A DNA stretch of 64,000 nt from the NCBI GenBank assembly GCA_023954495.1, contig JAMLIA010000003.1, forward strand, positions 22,739 through 86,738. The letters run 5' to 3'. Positions 43,670 to 51,878 of the stretch are shown here, one piece after another; positions within the stretch are counted from its first letter, which is position 1; each line of letters begins with the position of its first letter. Origin of the DNA: Thermomicrobiales bacterium (GTDB taxonomy: Bacteria; Chloroflexota; Chloroflexia; Thermomicrobiales; CFX8). A program made the position numbers and the translations under genes. The notes below the pieces were generated by a model. The model was not told where the DNA came from. It saw nothing but the letters and a program-made list of their open reading frames with translations, and did not search any database.

Positions 43670-44910
43670 GTACCACTCTTTCGTCGGTGAGAGGTTACGC
43701 TGATGACTGGTGCCGGCCACAGGTGCGACAGTGCGACATTCGCATCATCGGCCAGGACGAGCGCTATGTCGTCAGGGCCGATCGTGTTCAGCACGTGGTC
43801 GACGGCTCTCTCCTCGTTCGGTGCGTTCATCAGAATCGGCGGGACGGTCGCGCTAGCGATGCCTGCTTTGATGATCGACATGCGCGACGATTCATCGTGA
43901 TCGCCGTGCAGCATCGCCACGCCATGGATGCCACCCAGGATGCGTCCGGCTTCGGGCAGCTCTGCGGCTGACAACCGCGGGAGACTGCCGCAGATGACCA
44001 GCGTGCGACGGTGGGGGATGTGGCGAATACTACGGGTGATCTGCCGCAAGCTTGCGACGAGCTCAGGTGAATCAACGATAACCATCGCGCCGTTGTACTT
44101 GAGGACGTTGGTCGCGCCGGGCTGCTCTGCGGGATCAGTAGCAAAGTCAGCTAGCGCAGACCGAATCAGAAGTGGATCAATGCCAACTGCAACGGCTGCC
44201 GAAACTGCTGCCATCAGGTTCTGAATCTGATACAGAAGTGTTCCCTGCAGTGTGGCAGGGATCGTAAGATGATCGAGGATGATCGTCTGGTCGCGCTGAT
44301 CTCCAACGACGATGTTGCCTCCGGCCACCCAGCAAGCTCTGCCGCCGTCTGCCAGATGCCGCTGGAGCAGCGGGTTGTCGGCATGCAGCGCATAGGGCAG
44401 GATCTCACACTCGGCGTTCATAGCAGCATTGGTGATGTCGTAGTCGTCAGCGTTGACGATAAGCAGACCGTCATTGCGCATTGACGCGATGACAATGTCC
44501 AGCGCTCTGCGCTCACGACTGGCTTCCTCCGACAACAAGCACGACTCGTTGTTGCCGCACAGCGTTGTTAGCACCCCGATAGGGTAGGTGCGCGGGGGCA
44601 GACCGGCTCCGATGACGGTCTCGGCGGTCATTTCCTGCAAAACGACCCGAAGCTCGCCATAGCGTGCGGCGAGGAGAACGCGCGACCACGGCCCCAGCTC
44701 GCCTTCCTGCAGCTCGCCATCGACGTACACACCCGACGACAACCACTGCGCCGACGGCCACCCGGCAAGGCCAAATACCCTGGTCAGCATCCACCCAATC
44801 GTGGATTTCCCGGAGGTACCTGACAGTGAGATCAGTGGCAGGGCATCAGGTCCACGCCAGTTCGGCCGCGATGTTCGTGATCCGGCATCTCTCATCGTCG
44901 TGTCGGTCAC
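43666..44910 (-). CDS. Mur ligase family protein lacking an N-terminal substrate domain
   Basis: 414 residues. The ATP-binding P-loop SLSGTSGKSTIGWML is only about 30 residues from the N-terminus, so the UDP-binding domain of MurC-F is absent. The central domain has EMTAETV, VLTTLCGNNES and VNADDYDITNAAM. The C-terminal domain (KYNGAMVIVDSPELVASLRQ, LVICGSLPRLSAAELPEAGR) matches Mur/cyanophycin-synthetase/CapB-type ends. A peptide-bond ligase is predicted, substrate unknown. GTG 44910 follows AGGAG at nine bases. Confidence 0.78.
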   Translation of the reverse strand: MTDTTMRDAGSRTSRPNWRGPDALPLISLSGTSGKSTIGWMLTRVFGLAGWPSAQWLSSGVYVDGELQEGELGPWSRVLLAARYGELRVVLQEMTAETVIGAGLPPRTYPIGVLTTLCGNNESCLLSEEASRERRALDIVIASMRNDGLLIVNADDYDITNAAMNAECEILPYALHADNPLLQRHLADGGRACWVAGGNIVVGDQRDQTIILDHLTIPATLQGTLLYQIQNLMAAVSAAVAVGIDPLLIRSALADFATDPAEQPGATNVLKYNGAMVIVDSPELVASLRQITRSIRHIPHRRTLVICGSLPRLSAAELPEAGRILGGIHGVAMLHGDHDESSRMSIIKAGIASATVPPILMNAPNEERAVDHVLNTIGPDDIALVLADDANVALSHLWPAPVISVTSHRRKSGT

Positions 44911-44930
44911 TCGTACATACTCCTATGCGA

Positions 44931-45551
44931 TCATCGGGGACTGTCGTCGATGAGTTGGCGCTCCTGCAACGTTGCTACGAGCGCGCGCACAGCCCGGCCC
45001 CGATGGGAAATATCGTTCTTTTCAGCAATGGTGAGTTCGGCAAGCGTCTTGCCGGAAGCATCTGGTGCGCCAGGATCCTGAATTTCGAACAGCGGGTCAT
45101 ACCCAAAGCCGCCCGTGCCACGAGGCCGTTCAAGGATCACGCCCTGAACTTGTCCCTCGACGACGACTTCGTCTCCGTTTCGAGAGACGAACGCTGCGGC
45201 AGATACGAATCGCGCCGTCCGTTGAACACCGCTGGCATTCGTCATTCGGCGCAGAAGCTCGACGTTGTTCTCTTCATCCGTTGCGTCTTCGCCGGCAAAG
45301 CGGGCTGATCGGACTCCGGGCGCTCCATCCAGTGCATCGACAACGAGCCCCGAGTCATCAGCGATTGCTGCGTCTGCGTTCGGGGCTGCGTGGCGTGCTT
45401 TGATCAGCGCATTTTCTGCAAACGTCGAGCCGTCTTCTGGCGGCGAATCGAGTCCCGCTTCGGCCATGGATAGCAGATCAATTGATGCTGGAAGCAGCTC
45501 GCGGAGTTCGGCGAGCTTTCCAGCGTTGTTTGTCGCTACTATGACTCGCAC
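44931..45551 (-). CDS. rdgB: Non-canonical purine NTP pyrophosphatase (XTP/dITP)
   Basis: 206 residues; it hydrolyses dITP/XTP to prevent their incorporation. N-terminal VIVATNNAGKLAELRELL, ENALIKARHAA, AIADDSGLVVDALDGAPGVRSARFAG, GVILERPRGTGGFGYDPLFE, and the C-terminal KNDISHRGRAVRAL. The start overlaps the tatD end by 13 bases. Confidence 0.96.
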   Translation of the reverse strand: MRVIVATNNAGKLAELRELLPASIDLLSMAEAGLDSPPEDGSTFAENALIKARHAAPNADAAIADDSGLVVDALDGAPGVRSARFAGEDATDEENNVELLRRMTNASGVQRTARFVSAAAFVSRNGDEVVVEGQVQGVILERPRGTGGFGYDPLFEIQDPGAPDASGKTLAELTIAEKNDISHRGRAVRALVATLQERQLIDDSPR

Positions 45552-46357
45552 GTTGTCATCGACTTTCCGTGCTCTACAGCCGCCGTGAGTGCATCGCCGA
45601 AGAGACGAATGGCGTTGTCAGTTGTTGCCGCCGCCACGTGTGCAATCTCGACAGCTTTCACGGTTGCAACAGTCTCCGCTGCATCGATCATCAGAGATGA
45701 CTCATTGCGACGACCTCGTCGGCTCTGCGGCGCGAGATACGGAGCGTCCGTCTCCAGCATAAGACGTTCCATTGGCGTGCGCCTGATTGCATCCCGGATT
45801 GCGTCGGATCGCTTATAGGTGGCGACCCCGCCAATGCCAAGCATCAGGCCAAGATCCAGGCACGATTGAGCGAACGCAGCATCGCCCGAGAAGCAGTGCA
45901 TGACGCCTCGAACAGGTCCTTCCTGAGCAATGATCTCAAGTACATCGGCCTCGGCTTCACGCTGGTGAATCACGACCGGCAGGTCCAGTTCGCGAGCGAG
46001 GCGGACCTGAGCCGTGAATGCAGCACGTTGTATGGCTGGTTCGGCGTGATCGCGGTAGTAATCCAGCCCGATCTCACCGATAGCAACGGTTCCTGTAACC
46101 TGTGCCTCCCGCTCAATCGCAGGAAGCAGGCTCTCAGCCCAGATGTCTGCGTTGTTCGGATGGAGCCCGACCGCGCGCACCATGTTGGAATGTTGCCGCA
46201 AAAGTCCTGCCGTCGATTCCCAGCGCTCAGGGTTGAAGCCAATGAGCACAAAGGCTCCGACACCGGCGCGTATGGCTCGATCGATGACTGCCTGTCGATC
46301 GTCATCGAACTCCGGCAGATCGAGGTGCACATGGGTATCGACGAAAAGCGCGGTCAT
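45539..46357 (-). CDS. tatD: TatD family metal-dependent deoxyribonuclease
   Basis: 272 residues, TIM-barrel metal hydrolase. FVDTHVHLDLPEFDDDR, GLHPNNADIW, AIGEIGLDYYRDHAEP, PVVIHQREAEADVLEI, GVMHCFSGDAAFAQ, and LMLETDAPYLAPQSRRGRRN are all typical. ATGA overlap with glmS upstream. It sits with rdgB, giving a nucleotide-pool/DNA hygiene pair downstream of glmS. Confidence 0.94.
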   Translation of the reverse strand: MTALFVDTHVHLDLPEFDDDRQAVIDRAIRAGVGAFVLIGFNPERWESTAGLLRQHSNMVRAVGLHPNNADIWAESLLPAIEREAQVTGTVAIGEIGLDYYRDHAEPAIQRAAFTAQVRLARELDLPVVIHQREAEADVLEIIAQEGPVRGVMHCFSGDAAFAQSCLDLGLMLGIGGVATYKRSDAIRDAIRRTPMERLMLETDAPYLAPQSRRGRRNESSLMIDAAETVATVKAVEIAHVAAATTDNAIRLFGDALTAAVEHGKSMTTCES

Positions 46358-48129
46358 TTCACGGTCACACTCTTGGCCAGATTGCGCGGCTTGTCAGGAT
46401 CGCAACCGCGTCGCAGCGCGAGCTGGTAGCCGAGCATCTGCGCCGGTGGTGCCATGACAAGCGGAGCGGCGTCTCCGACGTCTTCCATCGGCAGGTGGAT
46501 GTCGAACACCTCATCATCTTCCGGTGAGATACCAATGATGAGACCACCACGCGCCTTGAGCTCCATCGCGCCGGAGATGATGTCAGTGCGCGTCTCATCG
46601 AGCGGTGAGTAGACAATGCAGGGCGTGCCATCTTCAATCAACGCAATGACGCCATGCTTGAGCTCGCCACCGGCAAATCCTTCTGCGTGAAGGTAGGAGA
46701 CCTCTTTGATCTTCAACGCCGCTTCGAGCGCGGTCGGGTAGGAAACGCCACGCCCGATGACGAACATATGGCCGCGGTCATTGATCCGGTCGGCGACCTC
46801 AATCACTCGGTCGACATAACTTGGCGTCAGTGCGGTACGAACGCCGTCGACCGCGCGCCAGAGTAGATCTCGCCCGACGTGCTCGGAGCCATTCAGAACG
46901 TGTGCGGTCAGGAGCAGCGTCGCGACTTTGGCTGTATAAGCCTTTGTCGACAACACGCACTGCTCGGGACCGGCGTCCAGGTGAACCGTGAAATCCGCGA
47001 TGCGGTCGAGAGTTGAGCCCTTGACGTTGACGAGCGCGACGATCTTCGCGCCGCGCTTCCGTGCCGCGAGAACCGGCTCGATCACGTCGACGGTCTCGCC
47101 AGACTGCGACAGGGCCACCACGAGCGAGCGGTCGGTGAGGAAGTGCTCCTGGTATTCGAACTCGCTGCCGACCACGAAATTGACGTGCCGATGTGCGATA
47201 CGCGAAAAGAGATAGCTGCCGGTCAGTGCCGCATACGAGGCTGTGCCGCAGCCAACAAGGAACGTGCCGTATGACTCGCGAATCATCGCTGCAAGCTGAT
47301 GGATGTCGTCAACTTTGTCGCGCGCGATGTGCTCGATAACGCCGGGCTGCTCATTCATCTCTTTCAACATGAAATGCGGGTAGCCGCCCAGATCTGCTGA
47401 GCCCTCATCGAACGGGATGTCCGTCGAGTCCAGCGCCACCGGGCTGCCGTCGCGCACGTCCATCGATACGATCTCGTTCTGGCAGAGCTGGACGAGCTGG
47501 TAGTCCTCCAGGTAGGAGACCGTGTCTGCGTGGCCGGCAAGAGCCAACGTGTCGGACGCGATGAACGACCCGCTCCCATTGCGCCCGACGACCAGCGGCG
47601 ACACATGCTTCACGGCGGTCAACGTCCGTGATTGACGATCAAGAATGATGATGGCGTTGAGACCACGCAGCTGCAGGAACGCACTGGCAACCGCCGCGCG
47701 GACTGCTTCTGGCGAGTCAGACTCACCGAGCGCCTTGCTGACCAGGTAGGCGACAACTTCGGTGTCAGTGTCGCCGACGAAGCAATAGCCGTCGTCAGTG
47801 AGCATCGCGCGCAGCGACCGGAAGTTCTCAATGATGCCGTTGTGGATGACCGCGATGCGGCCGGTTGAGTCGGGTATCGGGTGAGCGTTGGCGTGGTTCA
47901 CGCCGCCGTGCGTGGCCCAGCGGGTGTGGCCGAAACCAATATCAGACGCTGGGAGATCGATATTTGCCGTGCCGATTTTGCCGACATGCTTCTCGATCTC
48001 GATGTGGCCATTGACGCCGACAGCAACGCCCCACGAGTCGTAGCCGCGATACTCCAGCCGCTTCAGAGCTCGGAGCACCATGTCGCCCGTGTCTGCCTCA
48101 ACGCCGACGTAACCGAAAATTCCGCACAT
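46354..48129 (-). CDS. glmS: Glutamine-fructose-6-phosphate aminotransferase (isomerizing)
   Basis: It makes glucosamine-6-phosphate, the first committed step of amino-sugar and peptidoglycan precursor synthesis. 591 residues. Catalytic Cys2 in MCGIFGYVG, glutaminase motifs RLEYRGYDSWG, HTRWATHGGVNHANAHP and GDTDTEVV. SIS domains with VALSQSGETVDVIEP, STKAYTAKVATLL and FVIGRGVSYPTALEAALKIK; C-terminal KPRNLAKSVTV. GAAGGG precedes the ATG. The leader carries a glmS ribozyme. Confidence 0.97.
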   Translation of the reverse strand: MCGIFGYVGVEADTGDMVLRALKRLEYRGYDSWGVAVGVNGHIEIEKHVGKIGTANIDLPASDIGFGHTRWATHGGVNHANAHPIPDSTGRIAVIHNGIIENFRSLRAMLTDDGYCFVGDTDTEVVAYLVSKALGESDSPEAVRAAVASAFLQLRGLNAIIILDRQSRTLTAVKHVSPLVVGRNGSGSFIASDTLALAGHADTVSYLEDYQLVQLCQNEIVSMDVRDGSPVALDSTDIPFDEGSADLGGYPHFMLKEMNEQPGVIEHIARDKVDDIHQLAAMIRESYGTFLVGCGTASYAALTGSYLFSRIAHRHVNFVVGSEFEYQEHFLTDRSLVVALSQSGETVDVIEPVLAARKRGAKIVALVNVKGSTLDRIADFTVHLDAGPEQCVLSTKAYTAKVATLLLTAHVLNGSEHVGRDLLWRAVDGVRTALTPSYVDRVIEVADRINDRGHMFVIGRGVSYPTALEAALKIKEVSYLHAEGFAGGELKHGVIALIEDGTPCIVYSPLDETRTDIISGAMELKARGGLIIGISPEDDEVFDIHLPMEDVGDAAPLVMAPPAQMLGYQLALRRGCDPDKPRNLAKSVTVK

Positions 48130-48249
48130 GCGCGCATCCCTTCGACCCGTCCGCCAATGCGGGTGGGTTCGATCTGCAAGGTGAAAATGTCATTGGAAGC
48201 GCGACAGAAAAGGTCGAGAACCAGCTACGGCTCTCAAACTGCACACGGT

Positions 48250-48382
48250 CGTCGCTTGTTCGGCAAATCACTCTGCCGGTTTCCGACGCTCCTGCGGGTG
48301 TGCTACCCGGAAGGCCATCCGCCGAATGGTTCGATGAGGCCTTCTCCTCGTCACCTCACGCCTCCACGTGAGGCCAGGCGCT
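48250..48382 (-). ncRNA. glmS ribozyme (glucosamine-6-phosphate-activated self-cleaving riboswitch)
   Basis: It lies in the glmS leader, on the coding strand. The conserved cleavage context is TCGTA/GCGCC, with cleavage predicted between 48382 and 48381. P1 is CCTCACG/CGTGAGG. TGACGAGGAGAAGGCC, ATCGAACCATTCGGCGGATG and GGCCTTCCGGG match the core. P4 CGTCG/CGACG encloses the hairpin CGGCA...TGCCG and the conserved AACAAG. Binding of GlcN6P would trigger cleavage and lower glmS expression. It ends 120 bases before the start codon. Confidence 0.93.
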
Positions 48383-48422
48383 ACGACATCAAATCGATAG
48401 TCACGGCGCGCGTTCCACGACC

Positions 48423-48451
48423 ACTATACTCGTCGCCGGAATGACGGGCAA
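48423..48451 (-). promoter_or_regulatory. Promoter of glmS
   Basis: Minus strand TTGCCC (48446-48451), a 17-base spacer, TATAGT (48423-48428). The start would fall about 34 bases before the ribozyme cleavage site, a short 5' fragment as in known examples. Confidence 0.7.
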
Positions 48452-48483
48452 GACGCACGCGGACGGGAAGGCCGAACGTACGA

Positions 48484-48489
48484 TATACT
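48484..48489 (+). promoter_or_regulatory. -10 element of the purine operon
   Basis: TATACT, with no clear -35, 35 bases before the small upstream ORF. I see no purine riboswitch or operator in the leader. Confidence 0.4.
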
Positions 48490-48523
48490 CAACGTACTGG
48501 CCGATCGGCTGCCGCGGAGTTGC

Positions 48524-48652
48524 ATGAGCGATCAAACCAGTCAGGAACCGATCCTCTTTTGGCCGGGATGCACATCCACCCCGGTTCTTCTTCACACCTA
48601 CCAAAATGATGTCGATTGGATACGGCAGAGAGGGTACGGCACGCGCGCGTGA
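48524..48652 (+). CDS. Candidate 42-residue leader peptide coupled to purB
   Basis: An ATG with CGGAG four bases upstream opens a 42-codon frame (MSDQTSQEPILFWPGC..., ending RQRGYGTRA). Its TGA overlaps the purB GTG as GTGA, the same junction used between several later genes of this operon. purB lacks a well-placed ribosome site of its own. No homolog is known to me; it may be a regulatory leader or simply a coupling device. Confidence 0.5.
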   Translation: MSDQTSQEPILFWPGCTSTPVLLHTYQNDVDWIRQRGYGTRA

Positions 48653-49974
48653 TCGAACGCTATACGCTGCCCGAAATGGGCGCGATCTGGAGTGACCAAC
48701 ACAAGATCGATCGCTGGCTAGCGGTTGAAAAGGCAGTTTGCGAGGCGTGGGCACGTCGCGGGGTGATTCCCGAAGACGCGATGCCTGCCATTCGCCAGGC
48801 GTCCTGCGATGTCGAGCGGATGAAAGAGATCGAACGTGAGACGGATCACGACGTCATCGCGTTCTTGCGCGCGACCGGCGAGACGGTCGGCGAGGCATCG
48901 CGATTCATCCATCTTGGCCTGACGAGCTCCGATGTCATTGACACCGCCATGGCAATGCAGACGGTCGACGCGCTCAACCAGATCCTCACTCGTGTTGATG
49001 AAGCCATTGAGGCTGTCGGGCGGCAGGCGCTAGAACATCGGACCACATTGATGATCGGCCGCACACACGGTGTGCATGCCGAGCCAATCACCTTCGGATT
49101 CAAGCTCACGGTCTGGTACGACGAGTTGCGGCGCAATCGCGCGCGCCTGGTAGCCGCTCGCGAATCTATCCGGGTTGGCAAGATCAGCGGCGCAGTTGGG
49201 ACGCATGCCAACGTCCCGCCAGACGTCGAGGACGATGTCTGCGCCGAGCTCAATCTCGCCGTCGCGCCCGTGTCAACGCAGATCATTCAGCGCGACCGCC
49301 ACGCCGAGGTCATTTCCGCGTTGGCGTTGCTTGCGTCATCGCTCGATAAGTTTGCTGTCGAGATTCGCCATCTGGCGCGGACCGAGGTCCGTGAGCTGGA
49401 AGAAGCGTTCGACCCCGGCAATCAGGGCTCATCTGCCATGCCGCACAAGCGCAACCCGCACGAAAGCGAACGTCTGAGCGGGCTAGCGCGACTCGTGCGC
49501 GGTTACGCTGTGACCGGGCTGGAGAACGTCGTCCTCTGGCATGAGCGAGACATCTCGAACTCTTCGGCTGAGCGAGTCATCTTCCCCGATGCGTTCATCG
49601 TCGTCGATTACATGCTGCATCTCTTCACAGATCTGGTCAGTAACTGGGTCGTCTATCCGGCGCGTATGCAACAGAACCTTGACGCGACCGGCGGCGCGAT
49701 CTTCTCGCAACGCGCCATGCTCGCGCTTGTTGCCGCCGGACTTGATCGGCAGGTTGCGTACAAGATCATCCAGCGCAACGCGATGCGCGCCTGGGATGAA
49801 GGCGGCCACCTGCGGGACTATCTCAAAAATGAGCCGGAAGTTGCGTCAAAGTTATCATCAGACGAGATCGACGATCTTTTTGATTACGGCTATCACCTCC
49901 AGCATATCGACCGAGCGTTCGAGCGGGTAGGGTTGCTGGAGTCGGCAACTACAGCGGTGGGAGAGGCGTCATGA
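48649..49974 (+). CDS. purB: Adenylosuccinate lyase
   Basis: 441 residues. It cleaves SAICAR and adenylosuccinate in purine synthesis. GTG 48649 gives the expected N-terminus VIERYTLPEMGAIWSDQHKI. HLGLTSSDVIDTAMAMQ, GRTHGVHAEPITFGFK and the fumarase-superfamily signature GNQGSSAMPHKRNPHESE with the catalytic Ser are present. ATGA overlap with purC. Head of purB-C-S-Q-L-F. Confidence 0.96.
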   Translation: MIERYTLPEMGAIWSDQHKIDRWLAVEKAVCEAWARRGVIPEDAMPAIRQASCDVERMKEIERETDHDVIAFLRATGETVGEASRFIHLGLTSSDVIDTAMAMQTVDALNQILTRVDEAIEAVGRQALEHRTTLMIGRTHGVHAEPITFGFKLTVWYDELRRNRARLVAARESIRVGKISGAVGTHANVPPDVEDDVCAELNLAVAPVSTQIIQRDRHAEVISALALLASSLDKFAVEIRHLARTEVRELEEAFDPGNQGSSAMPHKRNPHESERLSGLARLVRGYAVTGLENVVLWHERDISNSSAERVIFPDAFIVVDYMLHLFTDLVSNWVVYPARMQQNLDATGGAIFSQRAMLALVAAGLDRQVAYKIIQRNAMRAWDEGGHLRDYLKNEPEVASKLSSDEIDDLFDYGYHLQHIDRAFERVGLLESATTAVGEAS

Positions 49975-50867
49975 CGACACCACTCCGCGAGATCTCGATC
50001 CCGTCGCTGCGCAAGTTCCGTAGCGGCAAGGTGCGAGACACCTACGACCTTGGCGACCAGCTCCTGATGGTTGCTTCGGATCGCGTCTCGGCGTTCGATG
50101 TCATTCTGCCGGACGCGATTCCGGACAAGGGCCGCGTGCTGACGATGCTGTCGTCCTGGTGGTTCCGCCAGACAGACGCCATCGCGCCAAACCATTTGTT
50201 GTCAACCAACGTTGAAGATCTGCCCGAGGCCGTGCAACCGTATCGGGAGGTCCTTCGAGATCGCTTCATGCTGGTTCGTAAAGCCGAGCGCATTGATATA
50301 GAGTGCGTCGTGCGTGGCTACCTAGCCGGATCGGGCTGGGTTGAGTATCAGCGGTCCCGAACCGTCTGCGGAGAGCAGCTGCCGGAGGGGCTCGTTGAGA
50401 GCTCTGCGCTGCCGCATCCGATCTTCACGCCTGCAGCCAAAGTCGATGATGGCCACGACGAAAACATTACCTTCGCGGAAGTCGAACGACGCGTCGGCAA
50501 GGACATCGCCCGGCGATTACGCGATGCCTCGATGGCGCTCTACACGTTTGCGGAACGCAAGGCGCGCCAGGAGGGCATCCTCATCGCTGATACCAAGTTC
50601 GAGTTTGGCTTGATCGACAGGCAGCTGATCGTGATCGACGAAATGCTGACGCCGGACTCGTCCCGCTTCTGGGATGCGGGCATCTACGAGCCGGGTCGAT
50701 CGCAGGACAGCCTCGACAAGCAGCCGATTCGTGACTGGCTCGAGCAGTCGGGCTGGAAGAAGACACCGCCTGCCCCGCCGCTACCGCCAGAAGTTATTGA
50801 GGCGACGACTCGCCGCTATCGAACCGCGTACGAGCGCCTGACAGGATTGGAGTTCCCGACAGCGTGA
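49971..50867 (+). CDS. purC: Phosphoribosylaminoimidazole-succinocarboxamide synthase (SAICAR synthetase)
   Basis: 298 residues, the long form of PurC. It joins aspartate to CAIR using ATP. SGKVRDTYDLGDQLLMVASDRV-SAFDVIL, ECVVRGYLAGSGWVEYQ, KVDDGHDENITF, ILIADTKFEFG and VIDEMLTPDSSRFWDA are diagnostic. GTGA overlap with purS. Confidence 0.97.
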   Translation: MTTPLREISIPSLRKFRSGKVRDTYDLGDQLLMVASDRVSAFDVILPDAIPDKGRVLTMLSSWWFRQTDAIAPNHLLSTNVEDLPEAVQPYREVLRDRFMLVRKAERIDIECVVRGYLAGSGWVEYQRSRTVCGEQLPEGLVESSALPHPIFTPAAKVDDGHDENITFAEVERRVGKDIARRLRDASMALYTFAERKARQEGILIADTKFEFGLIDRQLIVIDEMLTPDSSRFWDAGIYEPGRSQDSLDKQPIRDWLEQSGWKKTPPAPPLPPEVIEATTRRYRTAYERLTGLEFPTA

Positions 50868-51163
50868 GTGTTGTGACAGATACTGTGGAATCGACGCTCA
50901 GCCATTCCTACCTGGCCGAAGTGTTCATTTCCCTGAAGCCGGTTGTAAATGACCCGGAAGGTTTGTCGATTCGTGCCGGCCTTCATTCCCTCGGCTACAC
51001 CGGCGTCGAAAGTGTTCGGGCAGGTAAGTACCTGCGCCTGACTGTGAGCGCCACCTCGATGGATGAGGCCGAAGCCGAGGTCGCCCGAATGTGCGAACAG
51101 TTGCTGGCAAATCCGGTCATGGAAACGTTCCGCGTCAAGTTGACGGCACTCGCCGACCATTAG
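50864..51163 (+). CDS. purS: FGAM synthase subunit PurS
   Basis: 99 residues. The small structural subunit of the three-part FGAM synthase with PurL and PurQ. AEVFISLKPVVNDPEGLSIR, SLGYTGVESVRAGKYLRLTV and MCEQLLANPVMETFRV match PurS. GTG start inside the purC stop. Confidence 0.94.
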   Translation: MSVVTDTVESTLSHSYLAEVFISLKPVVNDPEGLSIRAGLHSLGYTGVESVRAGKYLRLTVSATSMDEAEAEVARMCEQLLANPVMETFRVKLTALADH

Positions 51164-51173
51164 GGAGTATGTG

Positions 51174-51878
51174 ATGCGTTTCGGGGTCGTGATTTTCCCT
51201 GGCTCAAACGGGGACCACGACGCGTTGTCCGCCGTTGAGCTTGGCCTCGGTGACGAGGTCGTGCCGATCTGGCATAAGGACCGCTCGGTCGATCATGTCG
51301 ACGCGCTGCTGATTCCCGGCGGCTTCTCATACGGCGACTACCTGCGTGCCGGCGCGATTGCTCGATTCTCGCCAATCATGGATGCCGTCAGCGACTTCGC
51401 CAACCAGGGTGGGCCGGTTCTCGGGATCTGCAACGGCTTCCAGATTCTGACCGAGGCGCACCTGCTGCCCGGTGCCTTGCTGCGCAACGGTAGCCTGCAC
51501 TTTGTCTGCACATGGGTCCATGTGCGCGTCGAGACGGACCGGACACCATTCACCGCCGACATCGATCCCGGTTCTGTGCTGCGCCTGCCGATTGCGCACG
51601 GACAGGGTCGCTATTTCGTCACGCCGGAGCAGTACGATGACCTGATCAAGAACGATCAGATTGTCTTTCGGTATTCGGACGCGCGTGGCGAAGTGCATGA
51701 CGACCACAATCCCAACGCATCGGTCGATCACATCGCCGGTGTATCGAACGTCCGCGGCAATGTCGTTGGCCTGATGCCGCACCCCGAGCGCGCCTACGAT
51801 CTTGGCGTTGGTGGCGAGGACGGGCTTCGCGTCCTGCGCGCCGCGCGCCAGTCAGTGTTGCAGGCGGTGCGAGCGTGA
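51174..51878 (+). CDS. purQ: FGAM synthase glutaminase subunit PurQ
   Basis: 234 residues, class I glutamine amidotransferase. Nucleophile Cys in [12 protein letters not shown], catalytic His in [10 protein letters not shown], and [20 protein letters not shown] upstream. ATG 51174 follows AGGGAG. GTGA overlap with purL. Supplies ammonia to PurL. Confidence 0.97.
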   Translation: MRFGVVIFPGSNGDHDALSAVELGLGDEVVPIWHKDRSVDHVDALLIPGGFSYGDYLRAGAIARFSPIMDAVSDFANQGGPVLGICNGFQILTEAHLLPGALLRNGSLHFVCTWVHVRVETDRTPFTADIDPGSVLRLPIAHGQGRYFVTPEQYDDLIKNDQIVFRYSDARGEVHDDHNPNASVDHIAGVSNVRGNVVGLMPHPERAYDLGVGGEDGLRVLRAARQSVLQAVRA

